This document shows, in pieces, positions 5,771 to 13,132 of a stretch of 14,519 nucleotides of DNA (position 1 is its first letter; each line of letters begins with the position of its first letter). The notes below the pieces were generated by a model. The model made no database searches. It saw only the letters and a list, made by a program, of their open reading frames with translations, and was not told the origin of the DNA. Position numbers and translations under genes: made by a program. Source of the stretch: Planctomycetota bacterium (lineage in GTDB: Bacteria > Planctomycetota > Phycisphaerae > FEN-1346); NCBI GenBank assembly GCA_026387055.1, contig JAPLML010000697.1, forward strand, positions 1 through 14,519, given 5' to 3'.

Positions 5771-7569
5771 TGCCCAGCGTCCAGCGCCTTCTCGACGAGC
5801 GCGTGGCCGCCGCCATGCGCGCCGCCTTCCCCGAAGCCGCCGACCTCCCCGCCATCGTCGTACCTGCGCAGGACCCGCGGTTCGGCGACTACCAGGCGAA
5901 CGGCGCGATGGCCCTGGCCAAGCGCCTCAAGCGAAAGCCCCGCGAGGTAGCCGAGGCGGTCCTCGCGCGGCTCGACGTATCCGACCTGGCCGAGCCGCCC
6001 GAGATCGCCGGCCCCGGCTTCATCAACATACGTCTGCGGCCGGACTGGGTGGCGGGCGAGATCGGCAAGGTCAACCGCATCGAGCCAGACCAGCCGGAGG
6101 ACCGACTGGGCGTACCTCGCGCAGAGAGGCCGGAGACCGTGGTGGTGGACTACTCCGCCCCGAACCTGGCCAAGGAAATGCACGTCGGCCACCTGCGGAG
6201 CACAATCATCGGCGACGCGCTGGTGCGCATGCTGGAATTCGTAAGCCACAGGGTCATCCGCCAGAACCACGTGGGCGATTGGGGGACGCAGGTTGGCATG
6301 CTTGTGGCATACCTGGATCACGCCTTGGACGAAGGCTCACTTGCCCCGGCCAACGTTATCAAGGACATGTTAAAGGATTTGGAGGATAACTATCGGAAGG
6401 CCAAGGCACTGTTCGACACGAATGAAGCCTTTGCCAATGCCGCCCGCGATGAAGTCGTAAGACTGCAATCCGGAGATCAGGAGACCGTAGGTGTCTGGAA
6501 GACTTGGCGCAAGCTATCACTATACCACTGCCAACAAGTCTATGGCAAGCTTGGTGTGGGATTAGGAGATGGCGACATTCGCGGTGAGAGCGCCTACAAC
6601 GATGATCTGCCCAAGGTTCTCGAAGACCTTCGGGCCAAAGGACTCCTGACCGAGTCCGAAGGCGCCCAGTGCGTCTTCCTCAACGACGCCGACCGCAAGC
6701 CCCTCTTTGTCGCCAAAGACGGCAGCCCCCTGCCCCTCATCGTGCAGAAGTCGGACGAGGGGTACCTCTACGCGACGACCGACCTGGCGGCCATCCGCTA
6801 CCGCGTGAACGAGCTGCACGCCAACCGCATCCTGTACGTGGTCGACGCCCGCCAGTCGCTGCACTTCCAGATGCTCTTTGCGTGCGCGCGGAAGGCGGGC
6901 TTCGCCCCGCCGGATGTGGAGCTCGTGCACGTGGCCTTCGGAACGATGATGGGGCCGGACGGGCGGCCGTTCAAGACCCGCGAGGGCGGCACGGTCAAGC
7001 TCATGGACCTGCTGGACGAGGCCGAGAAACGGGCCTACGAACTCGTAAGCGCCAAGAGCCCGGACCTGCCGGAGACCGAGAAAAGGGACATCGCCCACAA
7101 GGTCGGCATCGGCGCCGTCAAGTATGCCGACCTCGCCCAGAGCCGCACGAGCGACTACGTCTTCTCGTGGGAGAAGATGCTCTCCCTCGACGGCAACACC
7201 GCCCCGTACATGCAGTACGCCTACGCCCGCGTGCGGAGCATCTTCCGCAAGGGCGGCCACGAGGCCGAGGAGCATCGGCAGGACGCCGCCCCCATCGCGG
7301 TGGAAGCGCCGGCCGAGATCGCCCTTGCGAAGATGATCCTGCGGTTCCCCGAGGCGCTCGACCGCACGCTCGAGGACTACCGGCCGAACGTCCTGGCCGC
7401 CTACCTCTACGATCTCGCCCAGGCGTTCACGGCGTTTTACGACGCCTGCCCCGTCATCCAGAGCGAGGGGCCGACGCGGGCGAACCGCCTGAAGCTCTGC
7501 GACCTGACGGCCCGCGTCATCGCGCGCGGCCTGGGCCTGCTGGGCATCGAGACGGCCGAGCGGATGTAG
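5770..7569 (+). CDS. argS: Arginyl-tRNA synthetase
   Basis: A 599-aa class I synthetase that charges tRNA-Arg with arginine using ATP. The start is the ATG overlapping the rsfS TGA by one base. Domains in order: N-terminal Add1 tRNA-binding domain (about 1-90), Rossmann catalytic core with the HIGH motif as HVGH (138-141, in APNLAKEMHVGHLRST), a KMSKS-like loop replaced by the usual ArgRS segment (GRPFKTREGG, about 399-408), and the C-terminal DALR anticodon-binding domain from about 475, ending in GLGLLGIETAERM. Family length is about 550-600. The stop is TAG. Bases about 6238-6650 (residues about 157-294) use many A/T-ending codons, about 40 of 100 counted by eye in 6301-6600, against about 5 of 87 further downstream, which suggests a recombinant internal segment. 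The reading frame is intact throughout. Confidence 0.97.
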   Translation: MPSVQRLLDERVAAAMRAAFPEAADLPAIVVPAQDPRFGDYQANGAMALAKRLKRKPREVAEAVLARLDVSDLAEPPEIAGPGFINIRLRPDWVAGEIGKVNRIEPDQPEDRLGVPRAERPETVVVDYSAPNLAKEMHVGHLRSTIIGDALVRMLEFVSHRVIRQNHVGDWGTQVGMLVAYLDHALDEGSLAPANVIKDMLKDLEDNYRKAKALFDTNEAFANAARDEVVRLQSGDQETVGVWKTWRKLSLYHCQQVYGKLGVGLGDGDIRGESAYNDDLPKVLEDLRAKGLLTESEGAQCVFLNDADRKPLFVAKDGSPLPLIVQKSDEGYLYATTDLAAIRYRVNELHANRILYVVDARQSLHFQMLFACARKAGFAPPDVELVHVAFGTMMGPDGRPFKTREGGTVKLMDLLDEAEKRAYELVSAKSPDLPETEKRDIAHKVGIGAVKYADLAQSRTSDYVFSWEKMLSLDGNTAPYMQYAYARVRSIFRKGGHEAEEHRQDAAPIAVEAPAEIALAKMILRFPEALDRTLEDYRPNVLAAYLYDLAQAFTAFYDACPVIQSEGPTRANRLKLCDLTARVIARGLGLLGIETAERM

Positions 7570-7571
7570 CC

Positions 7572-8201
7572 ATGCGCGTTTTCGACATCTTTCGAAGCAT
7601 CCAGGGCGAAGGCACGCGGGCGGGCCTCGTCATGGACTTCGTGCGCCTGGCCGGGTGCGACCTCGCATGCACTTATTGCGATACACCCGAGGCCCGCGAC
7701 CCCTCCGCCGGGCGCGACATGACGGTGGCCGACGTCCTGGCCGCCCTGCCCTCGCCGCCCGTCCCCTGCGTCGAGATCACCGGCGGCGAGCCGATGCTCC
7801 AGCCGAAGGAAGTCGGCGCGCTCGTGGCCAGGCTGATCGCCGGCGGCCGCGAGGTCCTGGTCGAAACGTCCGGCGCCCATCTCGTCCAGGGACTCGACGC
7901 CGATGCCGTCCGCATCCTCGACGTGAAAACGCCCGGCTCCGGCATGGCCCACCGGATGTGCTGGGCGAACCTCGACCACATCACGCACCGCGACGAGGTC
8001 AAGTTCGTCCTCACGGACCGGGCCGACTACGAGTGGGCGAAGCAGGTGGTCGCCCGCTACCGGCTGGCGGACCGGGCGGTGGTCCTCTTCAGCCCGGCCG
8101 ACCCGTCCCTGAGCGCTGCCGCGCTCACCCGATGGCTGATCGACGACGCCCTGCCCGTGCGGCTTAACCTCCAGATCCACAAGTACTTGCGCCTGCCGTG
8201 A
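7572..8201 (+). CDS. queE: 7-carboxy-7-deazaguanine synthase QueE
   Basis: A 209-aa radical SAM enzyme that converts 6-carboxy-5,6,7,8-tetrahydropterin to 7-carboxy-7-deazaguanine, the committed ring contraction of the queuosine pathway. The ATG lies two bases after the argS TAG, so translation is probably coupled. Visible motifs: FRSIQGEG (7-14), the CX3CX2C cluster CDLACTYC (Cys29, Cys33, Cys36) followed by DT, and ITGGEP (69-74) for SAM binding. Deazaguanine-pathway genes queC, queD and queF are absent from the window. Pairing with argS may simply reflect shared tRNA biology. Confidence 0.95.
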   Translation: MRVFDIFRSIQGEGTRAGLVMDFVRLAGCDLACTYCDTPEARDPSAGRDMTVADVLAALPSPPVPCVEITGGEPMLQPKEVGALVARLIAGGREVLVETSGAHLVQGLDADAVRILDVKTPGSGMAHRMCWANLDHITHRDEVKFVLTDRADYEWAKQVVARYRLADRAVVLFSPADPSLSAAALTRWLIDDALPVRLNLQIHKYLRLP

Positions 8202-8223
8202 GGGCGGCCCCAGGAGGGTGGCC

Positions 8224-8346
8224 ATGCCCGATTGCCGGGTGGCACGGCCACGCGCCGTTGCGTGGCCGTGCACGGTCACATGGGGAAGCAAGCACGGTCA
8301 CGCAACGGCGCGTGACCGTGCCACCCATGCTAGACACGTGCCCTGA
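8224..8346 (+). other. Short ORF with perfect Shine-Dalgarno, running through the repeat
   Basis: AGGAGG at 8212-8217 is followed 6 bases later by ATG at 8224, opening a 40-codon frame ending in TGA at 8344-8346. After MPDCR, almost the whole frame is the twin palindrome at 8237-8326, and the stop comes from the family A fragment. This looks like the surviving start of a former gene after queE that a repeat replaced, rather than a selected peptide, but a small peptide cannot be excluded. Confidence 0.2.
8237..8326. repeat. Twin family B palindrome with compensatory changes
   Basis: Arms 8237-8271 and 8292-8326 (35 bases each) are inverted copies with only two differences, separated by a 20-base spacer. 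Each arm folds on itself (GCACGGCCACGC with GCGTGGCCGTGC). The two differences are the two sides of one stem pair: C-G in the left arm, T-A in the right arm. It sits 35 bases after the queE stop, in the 331-bp queE-ppdK gap. Confidence 0.85.
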
Positions 8347-8357
8347 CCCGCCGCGCG
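8343..8357. repeat. Family A half-unit
   Basis: CTGACCCGCCGCGCG matches one arm of the family A hairpin at 3413-3502 and the right arm at 11354-11366. The matching partner arm is missing, so this looks like a decayed or truncated copy. Confidence 0.45.
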
Positions 8358-8393
8358 AAGGGGCGCTGTAGCGGCAACGCCGGCCGAAAATGA

Positions 8394-8422
8394 TTGACTC
8401 GCTCGCCCATGCACGATATAAA
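8394..8422 (+). promoter_or_regulatory. Near-consensus sigma-70 promoter for ppdK
   Basis: TTGACT at 8394-8399, a 17-base spacer, and TATAAA at 8417-8422. Predicted transcription start is about 8429, giving a leader of about 104 bases before the ppdK ATG. This is the strongest promoter match in the window and stands out in a GC-rich sequence. Confidence 0.8.
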
Positions 8423-8439
8423 GCGCAGCCCTGAACCGC

Positions 8440-8468
8440 GGCGCGCCCACGCGGGGTGCGCCTTTTTT
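8440..8468 (+). terminator. Intrinsic terminator in the ppdK leader (possible attenuator)
   Basis: A 9-bp GC-rich stem (8440-8448 with 8454-8462, including one G-U pair, loop of 5) is followed directly by six T at 8463-8468. It lies downstream of the ppdK promoter and upstream of its ATG, so it would end the transcript after about 40 bases unless bypassed. An alternative 8-bp pairing, CCGCGGCG (8436-8443) with CGCCGCGG (8480-8487), would use part of its 5' arm. Confidence 0.65.
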
Positions 8469-8532
8469 CCAAATACGCCCGCCGCGGAGGAATGAACCTC
8501 GCGGCACTTTACGAGCGAAGGAGACTCTGGCG

Positions 8533-11289
8533 ATGGCGAAAGCGAGGAAGTACGTCTATTTCTTCGGCGCCGGCAAGGCCGAAGGCCGGGCCGACATGAA
8601 GGAACTTCTCGGCGGCAAAGGCGCCAACCTGGCCGAAATGACGAACCTTAAGATTCCCGTCCCCGCGGGGTTCACGATCACCACGGAGGTCTGCACGCAC
8701 TACTACGCGCACAGCCGCAAGTACCCCGCGGAACTGAAGGCCGCGGTCAACAAGGCCGTGGCCGGCGTCGAGAAGGTCATGGGCAAGAAGCTCGGCGACC
8801 CGGAGAACCCGCTCCTTGTGAGCTGCCGCTCGGGCGCCCGGGCGTCGATGCCCGGCATGATGGAGACGGTGCTGAACATCGGCCTGACGACCGCCACGAT
8901 CCCCGGCCTCATCCGCCTGACGGCGAATCCGCGGTTCGTCTGGGACGCCTACCGCCGCCTCATCATGATGTATAGCGACGTCGTGATGGAGAAGGCCGCC
9001 GGCCTCGAGCCCGCCGAGGGCAGAGGCATCCGCACGCAACTCGAGCACGTCATGGAGCACATGAAGCACGAGGTCGGCGCCAAGGCCGACACCGACCTGA
9101 CGGCCGAGCAGCTGGAGCGCCTCTGCACCCTCTTCCGCGCGAAGGTGCAGGAAGTGCTCCAGAAGCCGTTCCCGGACGACCCGCAGGAGCAGCTCTGGGG
9201 CGCCATCGGCGCCGTGTTTCAGTCGTGGAACGGCAAGCGCGCCATCTCCTACCGCCGCATCGAGGGCCTCCCCGACGACTGGGGCACCGCCATCAACGTC
9301 CAGGCGATGGTCTTCGGCAACATGGGCGACGACTCGGCCACCGGCGTGGCGTTCACCCGCAACCCGGCGACCGGCGAAGACAAGTTCTTCGGCGAGTGGC
9401 TGACCAACGCCCAGGGCGAGGACGTGGTGGCCGGCATCCGCACGCCGAACCCGCTGAACATCTCCACCAAGAGCGAGCACACCGCCCACCTCAAGAGCCT
9501 CGAAGAGGTGATGCCGCAGACGTACAAGGCCCTTGCCGCCATCCGCAATAACCTCGAGAAGCACTACCGCGACATGCAGGACATCGAGTTCACGATCGAG
9601 AAGGGCACGCTCTGGATGCTCCAGACGCGAACCGGCAAACGGACCGGCACCGCGGCCCTGCGCATGGGCGTCGAGATGCTGCGCCAGAGACTGATCACGA
9701 AGGAAGTGGCCGTGACCCGCGTCACGCCGGCCCAGCTCGACGAACTCCTGCACCGCATCCTTGACCCGAAGGCCGAGAAGACCGGGAAGGTCCTGGCGAA
9801 GGGCCTGCCGGCGGGTCCCGGCGGCACCACCGGCCGCGTCGTCTTTACGGCGGCCGAAGCCGTCGCGTGGTCCGCGCGCGGCGAGAAGGTCATCCTCTGC
9901 CGCAAGGAAACCAACCCCGAGGACGTGGAAGGCATGCGCGCGGCCGGGGGCATCCTGACGGCTCTCGGCGGCATGACGAGCCACGCGGCCCTGGTGGCCC
10001 GCGGCTGGGGCAAGTGCTGCATCGTCGGCTGCGGCGCCCTCAAAATCGACGCCGCCTCCAGGACGATCACGGTCGGCGACCAGACCCTGCGCGAGGGCGA
10101 CTGGATCTCGCTGAACGGCTCGAAGGGCGTGGTCTACGCCGGCCAGCTTCCGACCGTCGACCCGGACCCCGAGAACCCGATGCTCGTCGAGTTCCTCAAG
10201 GTCTGCGACGCCGTCCGCCGGCTGGGCGTCCGCGCGAACGCCGACAGCCCGAAGGATGCGGCCGTCGCCCGCAAGTTCGGCGCCGAGGGGATTGGCCTGC
10301 TGCGGACCGAGCACATGTTCTATGGCGAAGGCTCCGACGAGCCGCTCTTCAAGCTCCGCAAGATGATCCTCTCGAAGACGCCCGAGGAACGCCGCGCCGC
10401 CTGCGACGAGCTGTTCCCGTACGTCAAGAACGACATCAAGGGGACGCTGGCGGCCATGGACGGGCTGCCCGTGACGATCCGCCTCCTGGACCCGCCGCTG
10501 CACGAGTTCGTGCCTCAGGACGAGGCCAAGCAGAAGGAACTGGCCGACAGCCTCGGCATCTCGCTGAGCGACGTCCGCAAGCGGGCCGAGGGCCTCCACG
10601 AGTCGAACCCCATGATGGGCCACCGCGGGGTCCGGCTTGGCATCACGTACCCCGAGGTCAGCGAGATGCAGATCCGGGCGATCCTCGAGGCCACCGCGGA
10701 ACTCCTGAAGGAGGGCAAGAAAGCCCTGCCCGAGATCATGATCCCCGTGACGTGCACCGTCGAGGAACTGAAGGACCAGGCCGCCATCATCGCCAAGGTG
10801 AAGGCCGAGGTCCTGGCGAAGTTCGGCCTCAAGAAGCTGAACTTCCTGGTGGGCACGATGATCGAAATCCCGCGGGCGGCCCTCACCGCCAACAAGATGG
10901 CCGCGGCCGCCGAGTTCTTCTCGTTCGGCACGAACGACCTGACGCAGATGGGCCTCGGCTTCTCGCGCGACGACGTCGGCGCCTTCATGCCCGACTATAT
11001 CGCCAAGAAGATCCTGCCTGCCGATCCGTTCCAGACCATCGACCAGGAAGGTGTGGGCGAGCTCATCAAGATCGGCATCGAGCGCGGCCGCGCGACCCGG
11101 CCCGGCCTCAAGGTCGGCATCTGCGGCGAGCACGGCGGAGACCCGGCCTCCATCCACTTCTGCCACAAGGTCGGCATGAACTACGTCTCCTGCTCGCCGT
11201 TCCGCGTGCCGATCGCGCGCCTTGCCGCCGCCCAGATCGCCGTGAAGGATGCGCCCGGCAAGAAGCCCGCAAAGAAGGGCAGGAAGTGA
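8533..11289 (+). CDS. ppdK: Pyruvate, phosphate dikinase
   Basis: A 918-aa enzyme interconverting ATP + phosphate + pyruvate and AMP + PPi + phosphoenolpyruvate, acting in PPi-based glycolysis or in PEP formation. Start at ATG 8533 with AAGGAG (8518-8523) 9 bases before. Order: N-terminal ATP-grasp nucleotide-binding domain (from LLGGKGANLAEM, residues 25-36; SCRSGARASMPGMM, 97-110), the swivelling phosphohistidine domain with catalytic His484 in GGMTSHAA, and the C-terminal PEP/pyruvate TIM barrel with catalytic Cys864 in GICGEHGGDP and NYVSCSPFRVPIARLAAAQ. Length exceeds the 874-aa Clostridium symbiosum enzyme, partly by a Lys-rich tail (PGKKPAKKGRK). The gene is monocistronic: its own promoter and leader hairpin precede it, and palindromes follow its TGA. 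Confidence 0.98.
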   Translation: MAKARKYVYFFGAGKAEGRADMKELLGGKGANLAEMTNLKIPVPAGFTITTEVCTHYYAHSRKYPAELKAAVNKAVAGVEKVMGKKLGDPENPLLVSCRSGARASMPGMMETVLNIGLTTATIPGLIRLTANPRFVWDAYRRLIMMYSDVVMEKAAGLEPAEGRGIRTQLEHVMEHMKHEVGAKADTDLTAEQLERLCTLFRAKVQEVLQKPFPDDPQEQLWGAIGAVFQSWNGKRAISYRRIEGLPDDWGTAINVQAMVFGNMGDDSATGVAFTRNPATGEDKFFGEWLTNAQGEDVVAGIRTPNPLNISTKSEHTAHLKSLEEVMPQTYKALAAIRNNLEKHYRDMQDIEFTIEKGTLWMLQTRTGKRTGTAALRMGVEMLRQRLITKEVAVTRVTPAQLDELLHRILDPKAEKTGKVLAKGLPAGPGGTTGRVVFTAAEAVAWSARGEKVILCRKETNPEDVEGMRAAGGILTALGGMTSHAALVARGWGKCCIVGCGALKIDAASRTITVGDQTLREGDWISLNGSKGVVYAGQLPTVDPDPENPMLVEFLKVCDAVRRLGVRANADSPKDAAVARKFGAEGIGLLRTEHMFYGEGSDEPLFKLRKMILSKTPEERRAACDELFPYVKNDIKGTLAAMDGLPVTIRLLDPPLHEFVPQDEAKQKELADSLGISLSDVRKRAEGLHESNPMMGHRGVRLGITYPEVSEMQIRAILEATAELLKEGKKALPEIMIPVTCTVEELKDQAAIIAKVKAEVLAKFGLKKLNFLVGTMIEIPRAALTANKMAAAAEFFSFGTNDLTQMGLGFSRDDVGAFMPDYIAKKILPADPFQTIDQEGVGELIKIGIERGRATRPGLKVGICGEHGGDPASIHFCHKVGMNYVSCSPFRVPIARLAAAQIAVKDAPGKKPAKKGRK

Positions 11290-11315
11290 GACGCGGTGAG
11301 AAGGTGGCAAGCAAC

Positions 11316-11371
11316 CGCGCGGCGGGTCTCTCGCCACGGCGAGTCTTCGACCCGACCCGCCGCGCGTCTTT
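11316..11371 (+). terminator. Family A palindrome, likely ppdK 3' terminator
   Basis: A perfect 13-bp stem (11316-11328 with 11354-11366) encloses a 25-base loop holding a smaller hairpin (CTCGC-CACG-GCGAG) and is followed by TCTTT. It starts 27 bases after the ppdK stop. The stem carries the GCGCGGCGGGTC core seen at 3413-3502. The T run is imperfect, so termination is likely but unproven. Confidence 0.55.
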
Positions 11372-11390
11372 AGCAAGCGTGTCGCGGGAA

Positions 11391-11490
11391 CATGTAGGCC
11401 GGGGCAACGCCCCGGCATGATCCGAGCCCGCCGCGGAAGCGGCGGTAGACTCCGAATTGCAGTATCTCCCGCCGCTTCCGCGGCGGGCTC
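11391..11490 (+). repeat. Family C composite element, copy 1
   Basis: The element begins CATGTAGGCCGGGGC with an 8-bp hairpin (GCCGGGGC-AAC-GCCCCGGC), followed by two perfectly inverted 22-base arms starting GAGCCCGCCGCGGAAG, separated by about 20 bases. Each arm has a small GCCGC-GGAA-GCGGC hairpin. A copy about 80% identical by eye lies inverted at 13133-13228. Together with 11316-11371 and 11534-11602 it fills the 313-bp convergent gap between ppdK and cbiO, which holds no gene. Confidence 0.8.
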
Positions 11491-11533
11491 ATGCAAAGCC
11501 ACAAAGCCGCCGCGCTTCCGCGGCCTGCATAAC

Positions 11534-11602
11534 ATGGTGGCACCGGCGTCCCGCCGGTGAACCCTCCACACCCCACAGGCCGGAGGCCTGTGCCGCCGAC
11601 CA
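11534..11602. repeat. Double-hairpin palindromic element next to the cbiO stop
   Basis: Two 8-bp perfect hairpins with 3-base loops: CACCGGCG-TCC-CGCCGGTG (11541-11559) and CACAGGCC-GGA-GGCCTGTG (11574-11592). Outer bases (GGTGGCAC and GTGCCGCC) also nearly pair. The right edge touches the TAG of cbiO. Translations of this repeat type (TGLRPV, TGGTPVPP) recur as false ORFs in Planctomycetota and Verrucomicrobia assemblies, from memory. Confidence 0.7.
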
Positions 11603-12337
11603 CTACATCCTTGCCGCCAAACCCAGCGGCAGCTCCAGCCCGTGCGACTCAAGCAACTCCCTGTTGCCAAGGATCTCCGCCGACGGCCCGTCGGCGGCCA
11701 CGCGGCCCGCGTCGATGACCACCGTCCGCTGGCAGACCTCCAGGATAAGGTCCAGGTCGTGGCCGACCACCAGGAGCGTGCTTGAGAGGCCCGCGAGAAG
11801 CTGGATCAGCCGCCGCCGGCCTCGCGGGTCGAGGTTCGCCGACGGTTCGTCGAGCGCGAGAATCTGCGGACGCATCGCCAGCACCGTCGCCAGCGCGGCG
11901 CGGCGCTTCTCGCCCACCGAGAGATGATACGGGGCGCGGGTCTCGTAGCCCTCAAGGTCCACCGCGTGCAGTGCTTCGTGGACGCGCACCTGGACTTCTT
12001 CGAGCGCGAGGCCCATGGTCACCGGCCCGAACGCGATGTCGTCGATCACACGCGGCATGAAGAGCTGATCGTCGGCATCCTGAAACACCAGGCCCAGGTG
12101 ACGGCGAACGTCGCGGGCCGTCCCGCGCGTGAGGGTGTGCCCCGCCACGCGGATGAGGCCCTCGGCCGGCACGAACCCCGCCAGGGCCAGGAGCAGCGTG
12201 CTCTTGCCCGCCCCGTTCGGCCCGACCAGGCCCACCCGCTCGCCCGGCGCGACGGAAAGCGTGAGGCCCCTGAGCGCCTCCGGCCCCGTCGGGTAGCGAT
12301 ACCGCACGTCCACGAGCTCGAGCACAGGTTCAGCCAT
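11603..12337 (-). CDS. cbiO: ECF-type nickel/cobalt transporter ATPase (CbiO/NikO)
   Basis: A 244-aa ABC ATPase that powers the metal uptake complex at the cytoplasmic membrane face. Start at the ATG at 12337 (MAEPVLELVDVRYRYP); it overlaps the end of cbiQ by 8 bases, while the upstream in-frame start at 12367 would add 10 residues inside cbiQ. Motifs: Walker A GPNGAGKST (39-47), Q-loop VFQDADDQLF (Gln86), signature LSVGEKRR (139-146), Walker B ILALDEP (Asp163, Glu164) and H-loop VGHD (His193). The FQDADDQLF wording is typical of CbiO/EcfA proteins. The signature has Val where LSGGEK is usual. The stop is TAG, touching a palindromic element. Confidence 0.95.
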   Translation of the reverse strand: MAEPVLELVDVRYRYPTGPEALRGLTLSVAPGERVGLVGPNGAGKSTLLLALAGFVPAEGLIRVAGHTLTRGTARDVRRHLGLVFQDADDQLFMPRVIDDIAFGPVTMGLALEEVQVRVHEALHAVDLEGYETRAPYHLSVGEKRRAALATVLAMRPQILALDEPSANLDPRGRRRLIQLLAGLSSTLLVVGHDLDLILEVCQRTVVIDAGRVAADGPSAEILGNRELLESHGLELPLGLAARM

Positions 12338-13115
12338 AAAGCGCCCTATCCAGCCCCACGGCGGCACACCCGAGCGCGACGGCGCCGGCCACGAAGAGCC
12401 AGTCCTTGCCCTGCATGCGCGACTGGATCGGCGCGTGGAGGCGGCCGTCGAACCCCCGGGCCGCCATCGCCCAGTAGATCCGTTCGGCCCGGTCGTAGGT
12501 GCGCAGGAAGAGGACGCCCAGGACGCCCACGCCGCTCTGGAACCGCACGCGCCAGGGCCCCAGCCCGCCGTCGCGGGCGGCGCGGGCCTGGCGCATCCGC
12601 ATCACCTCGTCCATCAATATCCAGAGATACCGATACAGAAATGCCAACTGGACCACGAAGGCCCGCGGCACGCGCAGCCGCGCGAGGCCCTGGAGGACGT
12701 CCTGGAACCTCGTCGTCGCGAGGAGGAGCAGCGTGGCCCACGCCGAGAGGAGAAACTTCGCCGCCAGGTGCCCGGCCCGCACCAGGCCCTCCTCCGTGAC
12801 GTTCACGGTCCACGGGCCCAGTCCGAACGTCCACACGGGCCGGCCCGGCTCGAGGATCGGGAAAAGCACGACCACCGCCAGGGCGAAGGGCGAAACCACG
12901 AGCAGGCGCTTGAGCGTATAGGGGAGCGGCGTCCGCCCCGCCGCGTGGTACGCGGCCAAGGCCACCGCCAGCGGCACGAGCGGCAGGAAGTGATCGCGGC
13001 CGACGAGGACCGTCCCCAGGATCACCGCGAGCGTCGCCACCGTCTTGCCCGCCGGATCGAGGCGGTGCACCGCCGTCTTCCCCGCCGCGAACTGGTCCAG
13101 CATGATGTGGTGCAC
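12330..13115 (-). CDS. cbiQ: ECF-type nickel/cobalt transporter transmembrane subunit (CbiQ/NikQ)
   Basis: A 261-aa membrane protein (EcfT) linking the CbiO ATPases to the CbiM substrate component. Start is GTG at 13115 with GGGAGA (13121-13126) 5 bases before; an ATG at 13103 is the alternative. Several hydrophobic segments are visible (about 25-60, 70-90, 110-135, 150-170, 240-258). Cytoplasmic coupling motifs follow LYRYLWILMDEVMRMR: the first reads ARAARD rather than the usual ARG, the second is AMAARGFDG. These Ala-Arg-Gly motifs contact the ATPases in studied EcfT proteins. A family C repeat separates it from the PDGLE gene upstream, which may weaken coupling within the operon. Confidence 0.95.
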   Translation of the reverse strand: MHHIMLDQFAAGKTAVHRLDPAGKTVATLAVILGTVLVGRDHFLPLVPLAVALAAYHAAGRTPLPYTLKRLLVVSPFALAVVVLFPILEPGRPVWTFGLGPWTVNVTEEGLVRAGHLAAKFLLSAWATLLLLATTRFQDVLQGLARLRVPRAFVVQLAFLYRYLWILMDEVMRMRQARAARDGGLGPWRVRFQSGVGVLGVLFLRTYDRAERIYWAMAARGFDGRLHAPIQSRMQGKDWLFVAGAVALGCAAVGLDRALYG

Positions 13116-13132
13116 GGCGGTCTCCCGGGGGC

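Noticed and set aside
8492..8599. Upstream ORF overlapping the ppdK start (35 codons, preceded by GGAGG)
   Set aside because: GGAGG is one base from the ATG, too close to work, and the peptide is Arg-rich readthrough of the ppdK frame shift.
11290..11602. CRISPR array or insertion sequence in the repeat-rich gap
   Set aside because: The repeats are palindromes of different types rather than regular direct repeats with spacers, and no transposase or cas gene is present.
8509..11670. A 1053-codon open frame antisense to ppdK
   Set aside because: It mirrors ppdK codon bias in a GC-rich gene; its product is His/Asp/Leu-rich with no recognisable domain, while ppdK on the other strand is certain.
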